Shown here one piece after another: positions 40,804 through 48,993 of a DNA stretch of 64,000 nucleotides. The stretch comes from JBHYGK01 sp051859045 (GTDB lineage Bacteria > Pseudomonadota > Gammaproteobacteria > Xanthomonadales > Xanthomonadaceae). The position numbers and the translations under genes are program-made. Location: contig JBHYGK010000058.1 of assembly GCA_051859045.1 (NCBI GenBank), positions 42,991-106,990 on the forward strand, read 5' to 3'. Within the stretch, counting starts at the first letter, position 1; each line of letters begins with the position of its first letter. The notes below the pieces were generated by a model, which saw only the letters and a list, made by a program, of their open reading frames with translations, was not told the DNA's origin and did no database searches.

Positions 40804-41993
40804 GCGGCCTCCCCGGCGCCGAAGGCCAGCGAGCAGTTGTTGCCGCCGAAGCCGAAGCTGTTGTTCATCGCCACCCGCACCCGCGCCTCGCGGTTCTCGC
40901 GCTGCACCTGCGGGCCGCAGGCCGGGTCGAGGTCCACCGCGTTCAGCGTGCCCGGCACCAGGCCGGTGGCCAGGGTGTCGAGCGCGATGATCGATTCGAC
41001 GATGCCCGCGGCGCCCAGGGTGTGCCCGGTCCAGGCCTTGGTCGAGCTGGCCAGCGTGCGCGCGGGGAACATCGACGCCACCGCGGCGGCCTCGATCTCG
41101 TCGTTCTTCGGCGTCGCGGTGCCGTGCAGGTTGATGTAGTCGACCGCGTCGGCGGCGAGCCCGGCGCGGGCCAGCGCGCCGGCCATGCTCAGGCGGGCGC
41201 CGAGGCCCTCGGGATGCGGGCTGGACATGTGGTGGGCGTCGCTGGACTCGCCGTAGCCGAGCAGGCGCGGCGCGCCGGCCGGCGCGTCGGCGACGCGCTC
41301 GAGCACGGCGTAGCCGCCGGCCTCCCCCAGCGACAGGCCGCGGCGGGCGGCGTCGAAGGGCCGGCAGGGCTCGGGCGAGACCAGGCCGAGCGCGTTGAAG
41401 CCGAACAGCACGCTGCCGCACAGGGTGTCCACGCCGCCCACCAGCGCGGCGTCGGCCAGCCCGGCGTGGATCAGGCGCGCGGCCTGGGCGAACACCTTCG
41501 CGCTCGAGGAGCAGGCGGTGGCGACGGTGACGCAGGGGCCGCGCAGGCCGGTGGCGGCCTGCAGGAAGTGCCCCAGCGAATGCACGGTGTGCACGATCGG
41601 GCGCTTGAGGTCGTCGGGGAAGCCGCCCTCGGCGTCGAGCCGGGTGTAGGCCTCCTCGCTGGCGCCGATGCTGGCGGTGGAGGTGCCGATCACCAGCGCG
41701 ACGCGGGCGGCGCCGTGGCGCTCGCGCAGCGCGTGCACGCGCTCGAGCACGCCGTCGTGCTGCAGCGCCATCCAGGCCAGGCGGTTGTTGCGGCACTCCC
41801 AGCGCGCCCAGGCGGCCGGCAGGGCGGCGTCCTCGACGCCGTCCACGCGGCCGATCCACGCGGCGAGCGGGGTGGCGCTGAAGTCGTTGGCGCGCAGGCC
41901 GCCGCGGCGGGCCGCGATCGCCTCGCGCAGGGCGCCCCGGCCGCGCCCGGCGGCGGTGGTGCAGGTGGTGGCGGTGATCGCCAGGGGTTCCAT
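40800..41993 (-). CDS. Beta-ketoacyl-ACP synthase of the aryl polyene cluster
   Basis: A 397-residue condensing enzyme. The catalytic triad is complete: Cys161 in TACSSSAKVF, His290 in INLHGTATPKND and His324 in KAWTGHTLGAAG; the gatekeeper FGFGGNN is at the end. It elongates the aryl starter with malonyl units. The start at 41993 (MEPLAIT) begins the conserved first strand; an ATG at 42017 would add 8 residues and lies only about 10 bases from a predicted transcript start, so either is possible. Confidence 0.9.
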   Translation of the reverse strand: MEPLAITATTCTTAAGRGRGALREAIAARRGGLRANDFSATPLAAWIGRVDGVEDAALPAAWARWECRNNRLAWMALQHDGVLERVHALRERHGAARVALVIGTSTASIGASEEAYTRLDAEGGFPDDLKRPIVHTVHSLGHFLQAATGLRGPCVTVATACSSSAKVFAQAARLIHAGLADAALVGGVDTLCGSVLFGFNALGLVSPEPCRPFDAARRGLSLGEAGGYAVLERVADAPAGAPRLLGYGESSDAHHMSSPHPEGLGARLSMAGALARAGLAADAVDYINLHGTATPKNDEIEAAAVASMFPARTLASSTKAWTGHTLGAAGIVESIIALDTLATGLVPGTLNAVDLDPACGPQVQRENREARVRVAMNNSFGFGGNNCSLAFGAGEAA

Positions 41994-42107
41994 CGGGGAC
42001 GGCACGCGATGCTCCATCAACGCAAGGTGGGCGATTATAGGCGAGCACGCCCCGGCCCTCCCCGCCGGCCCTCCCCGTCGGTCCTCCGCTCCCCCGGATC
42101 CCCGCCC
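41994..42107. promoter_or_regulatory. Divergent promoter between ketosynthase block and ydcF-like gene
   Basis: This gap holds a perfect leftward TATAAT (42039-42034), giving a predicted transcript start near 42027 and a very short leader for the ketosynthase gene. No clear -35 or operator repeat was seen; the rightward side is C-rich without a recognisable promoter. Confidence 0.5.
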
Positions 42108-42797
42108 ATGTCCTACCGACGCCGCCACCGCGAGGCGCTGCTGCGCGACGCCGACGCGATGCACGCGCTGGCCGTGGCCACGCTGGCCTGCGGGCTGACC
42201 GGCGGCGTGCTGTACCTGGGCTACCTGCTGCACGCGGTCCGGGTGGCGCGGCGGGCGCCGGTGGATCCCGGGCCGGAGGGGGCGCTGCTGGTCTTCGGCA
42301 AGCGCACCCTCGACGGACGCCCGGACGCCGACTTCCGGGCCCGGCTGGAGCGCGCCCACGGGCTGCTGAGCGCCGCCCCGGCGCGCGGCGTGCTGCTGCT
42401 GGGTGGCGGCCCCGCGGGCGCCACCGAGGCCGTGGTGGCCGCCCGGGTCCTGGGCGAGCTGGGCCTGCCGGAGGGCTGCGCGCCGCGGCTGGAGGACCAG
42501 TCGCGCGACACCCTCGAGAACCTGCGCAACGCCCGCGCGCTGCTGGCCGCCGAGCCGGCGCTGGCCGCGGCGCCGGTGGTGCTGCTCAGCAGCCGCTACC
42601 ACCTGGCGCGCTGCGCGCTGTTCGCGCGCGGGCTGGGCATCGAGCACCGGCTGTGCGCCGCCGAGCCCGCGCTGGGCTGGCGCCCGGGCGTGCTCGCCCG
42701 GCTGGCCGCCGAGGCGGCCTACCTGCTGTGGGTCGACGTGGGGCAGCGCTGGGCGGCGCTGATCGGGCACCGGCGCATGCTCTCGCGGCTGCGCTGA
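42108..42797 (+). CDS. YdcF/SanA-family (DUF218) membrane protein
   Basis: A 229-residue protein with one N-terminal membrane segment (LAVATLACGLTGGVLYLGYLL) and a DUF218 domain: LLVFGKRTLDGRPDADF, then LLLGGGPAGATEA and LEDQSRDTLENLRNARALL, LLSSRYHLARCALFARGLG. DUF218 proteins such as ElyC and SanA affect envelope or peptidoglycan processes. It sits alone on the plus strand between two leftward pigment genes and converges on the ligase gene. A pigment role is not implied by the domain, though it stays inside the cluster. Confidence 0.82.
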   Translation: MSYRRRHREALLRDADAMHALAVATLACGLTGGVLYLGYLLHAVRVARRAPVDPGPEGALLVFGKRTLDGRPDADFRARLERAHGLLSAAPARGVLLLGGGPAGATEAVVAARVLGELGLPEGCAPRLEDQSRDTLENLRNARALLAAEPALAAAPVVLLSSRYHLARCALFARGLGIEHRLCAAEPALGWRPGVLARLAAEAAYLLWVDVGQRWAALIGHRRMLSRLR

Positions 42798-42827
42798 GCC
42801 GACGCCGCCGCGCGGACCGGCGCGGGC

Positions 42828-44213
42828 TCAGCGCGCGGCGCGGAGCGCGGCCAGCAGGGCCTCGCGCGGCAGCTTGCCGGTCTCGTTGCGGGGCAGGGCG
42901 TCGACCAGGCGCAGCGGCCGCGGCAGGAACACCGGGTCGACCGCCTCGCGCAGCGCCGCCAGCAGCGTGGCCTCGTCAAGGCCGGGCGCCACCGCCAGCG
43001 CGACGATCCGGCGCACGCCGGCCTCGCCGTCCTCGCCCGCGCCGTCGGCCTGGAACACCACGCCGTCGGCCACGCCCGGCACCGCCAGCAGGCGCCGGGT
43101 GAGCTCGCCCAGCGAGGCGCGCTTGCCGGCGATCTCGAGGTGGTCGGCGCAGCGCCCGGCCAGCCGGAAGCCGCCCTCGGCGGTGCGCTCGAGCACGTCG
43201 TGCAGCAGCACCGGGGCGTCGAGCCAGGGCGCGTCGACCAGGCTGCCGTCGGGCTGCGCCTGCACGCTGACCCCGGCGTGCGGGGTCCAGGCGTCGGTGC
43301 GCGCGGTCTCGCGGTGCGCGATCACGCAGGTCTCGGTGCTGCCGAAGAACTCCAGCACGCGCGCGCCGCAGGCCGCCTCGGCCGCCCGGGCCAGCTCGGC
43401 GGGCAGCGGCGCGGTGGCGCTGAGGATGGCCGCCACCGGGGGCAGGGCCACGCCGCTGGCGAGCAGGGTGCGCAGGTGCACCGGGGTGGTGACCAGCACC
43501 CGCGGGGCGGGGGCCGCGGCCAGCGCGGCGGCGATGTCGGCGGGGAAGAACGGCCGCCCGGCCAGGATGGCCCCGCCGCCCAGCAGGGGCAGCAGCACCG
43601 AGGTCTCCATGCCGTACATGTGCTGCGGCGGCACGGTGGCCACCAGCGCGGGCGGGCCGGCGTCGCCGCAGGCCGCCGCCACGCAGCCGGCGTTGAGCGC
43701 GGTGCCGGCCACGAACGCGCCCCAGCGCTTGGGCTGGGCCTTGGGCGGGCCGGAGCTGCCCGAGGTGAAGCCCACCACCACCCGCCGCGCGGGGTCGATG
43801 GCGGGGATCCCGCCCGGCGCGCGCGGCAGCGGGTCGGGCAGGCAGGCGTAGCCCGGGGGCGTGCGCTCCAGCCGCACCCCGCCGGGCAGCGCGTCGTCGC
43901 CGACGCAGTGCGCGCCGGGGTGGCGCTCGATCATCTCCATCACCACGCCCGGCGCCCGCGAGGGCGGCAGCAGGGTGGTCTGGCCGCGGGTGATCGCCGC
44001 GCACAGCAGCACCAGGAACCGGTAGCGGTCCTCGCACAGGTTCAGCAGCCACGGCGCCTCGGGCAGCCAAGCGGCCACCCCGTGCACGTGGGCCAGGAAA
44101 TCGGCCACGCGGACCTCCCCCGCGGGGCCGAACGCGAGCACGCGCTCCGGCGGCCCCGCCACGAGGGGCAGGGCGCCGGCGGGGGCGGCGGCGCGGTCGA
44201 GGACGGCGGACAC
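42828..44213 (-). CDS. xanA2: Aryl-ACP/AMP-forming ligase of the pigment cluster
   Basis: A 461-residue adenylate-forming enzyme. The ATP-binding P-loop is TSGSSGPPKAQPK (150-162), the adenine motif EFFGSTETC, and the C-terminal catalytic lysine lies in NETGKLP. Its cluster position and size match XanA2, which activates hydroxybenzoate and loads it on the ACP. GTG at 44213 is taken as the start because the frame upstream runs into the phosphofructokinase gene 17 bp away; the ribosome-binding site is weak. It follows pfp on the same strand and may share its transcript. The symbol is assigned by analogy. Confidence 0.8.
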   Translation of the reverse strand: MSAVLDRAAAPAGALPLVAGPPERVLAFGPAGEVRVADFLAHVHGVAAWLPEAPWLLNLCEDRYRFLVLLCAAITRGQTTLLPPSRAPGVVMEMIERHPGAHCVGDDALPGGVRLERTPPGYACLPDPLPRAPGGIPAIDPARRVVVGFTSGSSGPPKAQPKRWGAFVAGTALNAGCVAAACGDAGPPALVATVPPQHMYGMETSVLLPLLGGGAILAGRPFFPADIAAALAAAPAPRVLVTTPVHLRTLLASGVALPPVAAILSATAPLPAELARAAEAACGARVLEFFGSTETCVIAHRETARTDAWTPHAGVSVQAQPDGSLVDAPWLDAPVLLHDVLERTAEGGFRLAGRCADHLEIAGKRASLGELTRRLLAVPGVADGVVFQADGAGEDGEAGVRRIVALAVAPGLDEATLLAALREAVDPVFLPRPLRLVDALPRNETGKLPREALLAALRAAR

Positions 44214-44230
44214 GGGCGTGGAGGGCTGTC

Positions 44231-45487
44231 TCAGCGGCCCGCCCAGGGCGGCAGGACCTTGGCCACCGGGGCGTTCTTCAGGCGCACGTACCTCGGCAGG
44301 CCGTCCGGGCCGTAGGGCGGCGGCGCCTCGCCGCGCACCAGCGGCGCCAGGTAGCGGCGCGCGGCCTCGGTGATGCCGAAGCCGTCGCGGCGGATGTAGG
44401 CCTTCGGCAGCACCTTCTCGGCGTTGGCGGCCTTGGCCAGCGGCGCGGCCTCGATGGTCCAGCGGTAGGGCGCGTCGGAGGTGCGCTTGATCACCGGCAT
44501 CACCGCGTTGCGGCCGGCCAGCGCGTACTCCACGGCCTTCTCGCCGACCGCGCGGGCGTGGGCGAGGTCGGTGGCCGAGGCCAGGTGGCGGGCGCTGCGC
44601 TGCAGGTAGTCGGGCACGGTCCAGTGCACCTTCAGGCCCAGCGCGTCCTTGACCCGGCCGGCCAGGAACGGGGCGACGCCGCCGAGCTGGCTGTGGCCGA
44701 ACGCGTCCTTGCCGCCGGCCTCGGCGATGAACCGGCCGGCCGCGTCGCGCACGCCCTCGCTGGCCACCACCACGCAGTAGCCCACGCGCTCGACGGTGGC
44801 CTTCACCGCGGCCATGAAGCGGGCCTCGTCGTAGGCGACCTCGGGGAACAGGATCAGGTGCGGGGCCTGGTCGGGGCCCTGGCCGGCGAGGCCGGCGGCC
44901 GCGGCCAGCCAGCCGGCGTGGCGGCCCATGACCTCGTAGACGAACACCTTGGTGGAGGTCTCGGCCATGGCCTCGACGTCGTAGGTGGCCTCGAGCACCG
45001 ACACGGCGGTGTACTTGGCCGCCGAGCCGAAGCCCGGGCAGCAGTCGGTGACCGCGAGGTCGTTGTCGACGGTCTTGGGCACGCCCACGCACACCAGCGG
45101 GTAGTCGAAGGCCTGCGCGATCTGGCTGACCTTGTGCGCGGTGTCGGCGGAGTCGTTGCCGCCGTTGTAGAGGAACCAGCGCACGTCGTGCGCGCGGAAG
45201 ACCTCGATCAGGCGCTCGTACTGGGCGCGGTCGGCCTCCAGCGACTTGAGCTTGTAGCGGCAGCTGCCGAAGCCGCCGCCCGGGGTGTGGCCCAGCGCGC
45301 GGATCGCGGCGATCGGGTCCTTGGAGGTGTCGATGAGGTCTTCGCGCAGGGCGCCGAGGATGCCGTTGCGGGCGGCCAGCACCTTGACCTTGCGCGCGCG
45401 CGCGGCCTGGATGACCGCCGAGGCGGTGGCGTTGATGACGGCGGTGACGCCGCCGGACTGGGCGTAGAGCAGGGTTCCCTTGGGCAT
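44231..45487 (-). CDS. pfp: Pyrophosphate-dependent 6-phosphofructokinase
   Basis: Phosphorylates fructose 6-phosphate with PPi, reversibly. The 418-residue protein shows the PFK fold (LYAQSGGVTAVINA; GGND at 109-112; GSAAKYTAV; EVMGRHAGWLAA). The motif PKTVDND at 137-143, with Lys where ATP-dependent enzymes have Gly (PGTIDND), indicates the PPi-dependent type, which is the form used by Xanthomonas. It is divergent from adk. Donor specificity is inferred from these residues. Confidence 0.92.
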   Translation of the reverse strand: MPKGTLLYAQSGGVTAVINATASAVIQAARARKVKVLAARNGILGALREDLIDTSKDPIAAIRALGHTPGGGFGSCRYKLKSLEADRAQYERLIEVFRAHDVRWFLYNGGNDSADTAHKVSQIAQAFDYPLVCVGVPKTVDNDLAVTDCCPGFGSAAKYTAVSVLEATYDVEAMAETSTKVFVYEVMGRHAGWLAAAAGLAGQGPDQAPHLILFPEVAYDEARFMAAVKATVERVGYCVVVASEGVRDAAGRFIAEAGGKDAFGHSQLGGVAPFLAGRVKDALGLKVHWTVPDYLQRSARHLASATDLAHARAVGEKAVEYALAGRNAVMPVIKRTSDAPYRWTIEAAPLAKAANAEKVLPKAYIRRDGFGITEAARRYLAPLVRGEAPPPYGPDGLPRYVRLKNAPVAKVLPPWAGR

Positions 45488-45580
45488 GGAGCGCGTTCCG
45501 TGTCGACCTTCGGAGGGGGTGAACTGGTTTGACTCCCGGGGCGGCGGCGGTTAGCGTTCCGGCCTGTCCGCACGGCGAAT

Positions 45581-45608
45581 CGCGCCCAGTGTAGCCAATC
45601 TGGGCGCG
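45581..45608. promoter_or_regulatory. Inverted repeat in the pfp/adk divergent promoter
   Basis: CGCGCCCAG and CTGGGCGCG form a perfect 9-bp inverted repeat around a 10-base spacer TGTAGCCAAT. A leftward TACACT -10 candidate for pfp overlaps the left arm (45593-45588). The symmetric site could bind a regulator of both genes. The rest of the 161-bp gap (45488-45648) shows only an AAGGA before adk. Confidence 0.5.
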
Positions 45609-45648
45609 GCCCCCGCCGTGCGTTGCCGTTTCCAAGGATCCCATCCGC

Positions 45649-46221
45649 ATGCGACTCGTACTGCTCGGCGCGCCCGGCTCCGGCAAGGGCACCCAGGCCA
45701 CCCGCCTGAAGGACCACCTCCAGGTCCCGCACATCTCCACCGGCGAGCTGCTGCGCGCCGCGGTCAAGGCGGGCACGCCCCTGGGGCTGCAGGCCAAGGC
45801 GGTCATGGATGCCGGGCAGCTGGTCTCCGACGACATCGTGCTGGGCATGCTCGAGGAGCGCCTGACCGCCGGCGACACCGGCCCGGGCTTCATCCTCGAC
45901 GGCTATCCGCGCAACCTCGCGCAGGCCAACGCCCTCGACGCGCTGCTGGCGCGCCTCGGCCAGCCGGTCGACCTGGCCGTGCAGCTCGACGTCGGCACCG
46001 AGCTGCTGATCAGCCGCCTCGCCGGCCGCGCCCAGGCCGAGGGCCGCGCGGACGACAGCCCCGAGGCCGTGCGCGCCCGCCTGGTGGTCTACACCGACCA
46101 GACCGCGCCGGTGATCGACTTCTACCGCGCGCGCGGCAAGCTGGCCTGCGTCTTCGGCGTCGGCAGCATGGACGAGGTGTTCGGCCGCATCACCGCCGCC
46201 CTCGAGGCCGCCGCGCGCTGA
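45649..46221 (+). CDS. adk: Adenylate kinase, short form
   Basis: Interconverts AMP and ATP with ADP. It has the P-loop GAPGSGKGTQ, ISTGELLRAAVKAGTPLG, the AMP-binding LDGYPRNLAQA, and a short LID region (LAGRAQAEGRADD) without the zinc-finger cysteines. At 190 residues it is the short bacterial form. An AAGGA lies upstream of the ATG. Confidence 0.97.
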   Translation: MRLVLLGAPGSGKGTQATRLKDHLQVPHISTGELLRAAVKAGTPLGLQAKAVMDAGQLVSDDIVLGMLEERLTAGDTGPGFILDGYPRNLAQANALDALLARLGQPVDLAVQLDVGTELLISRLAGRAQAEGRADDSPEAVRARLVVYTDQTAPVIDFYRARGKLACVFGVGSMDEVFGRITAALEAAAR

Positions 46222-46238
46222 GCCCGCCGGGCGGCCCC

Positions 46239-46796
46239 GTGACCGTCCCGACGCCCCCGAGCGATCCCGCCCCGCCGGCCCCGTGGCCGGCGGTCGTCGT
46301 GCGCCTGTGCCTGCTGCGCGCCTCGCCGGCCGAGCTGCCGCACGCGCCTGGGCTGCTGGTGGCGCTGCTCGGCGTGCAGCTGGCGCTCGAACACCTGCTG
46401 CAGCCGAGGCTGGGCCTGCCGGCGGCGCCGGCGGCGGCCTACGCGGTGGGCGTCGCGGTGGCCCTGGGCAGCTGGTGGGCGGTGCTGGCGATCGCCGGGC
46501 GCACGGCGCGGCTGGTCCAGGTGGGCCTCGGCCTGGTCGGCACGGGCCTGGTGTTCCTGCCGCTGGCGATGCCGCTGCTGGGCATCGTGCGCGGCGTCGA
46601 GGACGGCGCCGAGCCCACGGCGCTGCAGGGCCAGGCCGCGCTGGGCTTCATGCTGCTGGTGGGCTGGAAGCTGGCGGTGAACGGGCGGATCTGGGCCAGC
46701 GCACTGGAGATCCCGCGCTTCGCCGGGCTCGGGGTGGCGCTGGGCGTGTTCGCGCTGGGCCTGGTGGCCGGGCAGTGGATGCGGCCCGGCGGCTGA
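46239..46796 (+). CDS. Hypothetical integral membrane protein
   Basis: A 185-residue protein, GTG start 17 bp after adk, probably cotranscribed with it. Four hydrophobic stretches are visible: LLVALLGVQLALEHLL, AAYAVGVAVALGSWWAVLAI, VGLGLVGTGLVFLPLAMPLL and the C-terminal GVALGVFALGLVAGQW, with a polar segment GVEDGAEPTALQGQ between. I do not recognise a family. The base composition matches its neighbours. A 10-bp hairpin follows within 30 bp. Confidence 0.6.
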   Translation: MTVPTPPSDPAPPAPWPAVVVRLCLLRASPAELPHAPGLLVALLGVQLALEHLLQPRLGLPAAPAAAYAVGVAVALGSWWAVLAIAGRTARLVQVGLGLVGTGLVFLPLAMPLLGIVRGVEDGAEPTALQGQAALGFMLLVGWKLAVNGRIWASALEIPRFAGLGVALGVFALGLVAGQWMRPGG

Positions 46797-46803
46797 GCGC
46801 GCC

Positions 46804-46824
46804 GCGCGGCCTGACAGGCCGCGC
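46804..46824. terminator. Hairpin after the adk-membrane protein unit
   Basis: GCGCGGCCTG and CAGGCCGCGC are exactly complementary with one base between, so a stem of about 9 bp with a small loop can form just after the stop at 46796. No T-run. A GACAAT -10-like hexamer for mpl follows at 46834-46839. Confidence 0.55.
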
Positions 46825-46866
46825 GCGCTGCGCGACAATCCCCCGACCCCCACGCTGGATCCGGCC

Positions 46867-48249
46867 TTGAAGCTCCACATCCTCGGTATCTGCGGCACCT
46901 TCATGGGCGGCGTCGCCGCCCTCGCGCGCGAGCTCGGCCACGCGGTCGAGGGCAGCGACGCCAGCGTCTACCCGCCGATGTCGACCCAGCTCGAGGCGCT
47001 CGGCATCCAGCTCGCCCAGGGCTACGACCCGGCCCACCTCGGCGCCGGCGTCGACCAGGTCGTCGTGGGCAACGCGCTCTCGCGCGGCAACCCCGCCGTC
47101 GAGCACGTGCTCGAGCAGGGCCTGGACTACACCTCCGGCGCGCAGTGGCTGGCCGAGCGCGTGCTGCCCGGCCGCACCACCCTCGCGGTGGCCGGCACCC
47201 ACGGCAAGACCACCACCACCTCGATCCTGGCCTGCGTGCTCGACGCCGCCGGGCGCGCCCCCGGCTTCCTGGTCGGCGGCGTGCCCGAGGACTTCGGCGT
47301 CAGCGCGCGGCTCGGCACCGGCCGCGAGTTCGTGGTCGAGGCCGACGAGTACGACACCGCGTTCTTCGACAAGCGCTCGAAGTTCGTGCACTACCGGCCG
47401 CGGGTGGCGATCCTCAACAACCTCGAGTTCGACCACGCCGACATCTTCCCCGACATCCAGGCCATCCAGCGCCAGTTCCACCACCTGGTGCGCACGGTGC
47501 CCGGCGGCGGGCGGCTGATCGTCAACGGCGAGGACCCGCGCCTGGCCGAGGTGCTGGCCATGGGCTGCTGGACGCCGGTGGAGCGCTTCGGGCTCGAGGG
47601 CGAGGGGATGGACTGGTCGGCGCGGCTGCTCGCCGCGGACGGCTCGGCCTTCGTGCTGCTGCACCGCGGCGCCGAGGTCGGCGAGGTCCGCTGGGGCCTG
47701 CTGGGCCGGCACAACGTGATGAACGCGCTGGCCGCGCTGGCGGCGGCGCACGCGGTGGGCGTCGAGCTCGCCCCGGTGCTGCCGGCGCTGGCGGGCTTCC
47801 GCGGCGTGAAGCGCCGGCTCGAGCTGGTCGGCCAGGCCGCCGGCGTCAGCGTCTACGACGACTTCGCCCACCACCCCACGGCCATCGCGACCACCCTCGC
47901 CGGCCTGCGCGCCCGCGTCGGCAAGGCCCGGATCGTGGTGGCGATGGAGCCGCGCTCCAACTCCATGCGCCTCGGCGCGCACGCCGACCAGCTCGCGCCC
48001 TCGCTGGCCGGGGCCGACGTGGTGGTGTTCCTGCACCGCCCGGAGCTGGCCTGGGACGGCGCGAAGGTCATCGACGGGCTGCGCGGCGAGGGCGCCGCGG
48101 TGCCCACGGTCGATGCGCTGCTGGCCACGCTGGGCGCGCGCGCGCGGATCGGCGACCACGTGGTGTTCATGAGCAACGGCGGCTTCGAGGGCGCCCCGCG
48201 GCGCTTCGTCGCCCAGCTGCAGGGCGCCGCCGCGAAGGACGCCGGCTGA
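46867..48249 (+). CDS. mpl: UDP-N-acetylmuramate:L-Ala-gamma-D-Glu-meso-DAP ligase
   Basis: Peptidoglycan-recycling ligase that re-attaches the murein tripeptide to UDP-MurNAc. The 460 residues include the Mpl N-terminus KLHILGICGTFMGGVAALA, the ATP-binding GTHGKTTTTSILAC, the central EADEYDTAFFDKRSKFVHY and the C-terminal domain MEPRSNSMRLG. The start codon is TTG at 46867; it aligns with the start of E. coli Mpl and there is no nearby ATG. The stop overlaps the next ATG as TGATG. Confidence 0.95.
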   Translation: MKLHILGICGTFMGGVAALARELGHAVEGSDASVYPPMSTQLEALGIQLAQGYDPAHLGAGVDQVVVGNALSRGNPAVEHVLEQGLDYTSGAQWLAERVLPGRTTLAVAGTHGKTTTTSILACVLDAAGRAPGFLVGGVPEDFGVSARLGTGREFVVEADEYDTAFFDKRSKFVHYRPRVAILNNLEFDHADIFPDIQAIQRQFHHLVRTVPGGGRLIVNGEDPRLAEVLAMGCWTPVERFGLEGEGMDWSARLLAADGSAFVLLHRGAEVGEVRWGLLGRHNVMNALAALAAAHAVGVELAPVLPALAGFRGVKRRLELVGQAAGVSVYDDFAHHPTAIATTLAGLRARVGKARIVVAMEPRSNSMRLGAHADQLAPSLAGADVVVFLHRPELAWDGAKVIDGLRGEGAAVPTVDALLATLGARARIGDHVVFMSNGGFEGAPRRFVAQLQGAAAKDAG

Positions 48250-48962
48250 TGGCGCACGGCCACGAGCCCCTGCCGCTGTTCCCGCTGCGCACCGTGCTGC
48301 TGCCCGGCGCGCGGCTGCGGCTGCGGATCTTCGAGCCGCGCTACCTCGACATGGTCCGCGAGTGCGCCCGGCGCGGCGCGGGCTTCGGCGTCTGCGCGCT
48401 GCTCGGCGGCGAGGAGGCCGGGCCCGGCCCGGTGATGCCGGCGGCGTTCGGCACCGAGGCCCGGCTGGTCGACTTCGACACCACGCCCGACGGCCTGCTG
48501 GGCATCACCGTGGAGGGCGGCCGCCGCTTCCACGTGGCCGGCGAGGTGAAGGTGCGCGACAACGGCCTGCTGGTGGGCGAGGTGCAGTGGCGCGAGGCGC
48601 CGCTGGGCATCGTGCCGCTGCGGCCGGAGCACGGCCTGCTGTCGCTGCTGCTCGCGCGCATCCTCGAGCAGGTCGGCGGCCTGCACGACAAGGCCCCGGC
48701 GATGCTGCTCGACTGCGCGGAGTGGGTGGGCTGGCGGCTGGCCGAGCTGCTGCCGCTGGAGCTCGACGCGCGCCAGGCCCTGCTGCAGGAGGACGACCCG
48801 CACGCGCGGATGGACCGCCTGCTGCAGCTGGTCTCGGACCTGCCGCGCGGCGACCTGGCGTTCGACGAGGACGACGGCGCGGACGGGGACGCGGGCGCCG
48901 CGGACGAGGGCGAGGACGACGGCGATGCCGGCCCGCCCGGCGGGGGCCACGGGCACAACTGA
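48249..48962 (+). CDS. LON substrate-binding domain protein
   Basis: A 237-residue protein with a single N-terminal Lon protease-like substrate-binding domain (LPLFPLRTVLLPGARLRLRIFEPRYLDMV, read in two parts, is diagnostic) but no ATPase or protease domains. The C-terminal 35 residues are strongly acidic and Gly-rich (DEDDGADGDAG, then GEDDGDAG) and end His-Gly-His-Asn. Stand-alone proteins of this type are common; their function is unknown. It is translationally coupled to mpl. Confidence 0.85.
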   Translation: MAHGHEPLPLFPLRTVLLPGARLRLRIFEPRYLDMVRECARRGAGFGVCALLGGEEAGPGPVMPAAFGTEARLVDFDTTPDGLLGITVEGGRRFHVAGEVKVRDNGLLVGEVQWREAPLGIVPLRPEHGLLSLLLARILEQVGGLHDKAPAMLLDCAEWVGWRLAELLPLELDARQALLQEDDPHARMDRLLQLVSDLPRGDLAFDEDDGADGDAGAADEGEDDGDAGPPGGGHGHN

Positions 48963-48965
48963 AGG

Positions 48966-48985
48966 CGCGCCCCGGCGGGCGCGCG
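48966..48985. terminator. Hairpin between convergent LON-domain and DedA genes
   Basis: A perfect 8-bp stem, GCGCGCCC with GGGCGCGC, around a CGGC loop, in the 31-bp gap between converging genes. It can serve both directions; no T-run. Confidence 0.6.
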
Positions 48986-48993
48986 GCGCGGCC

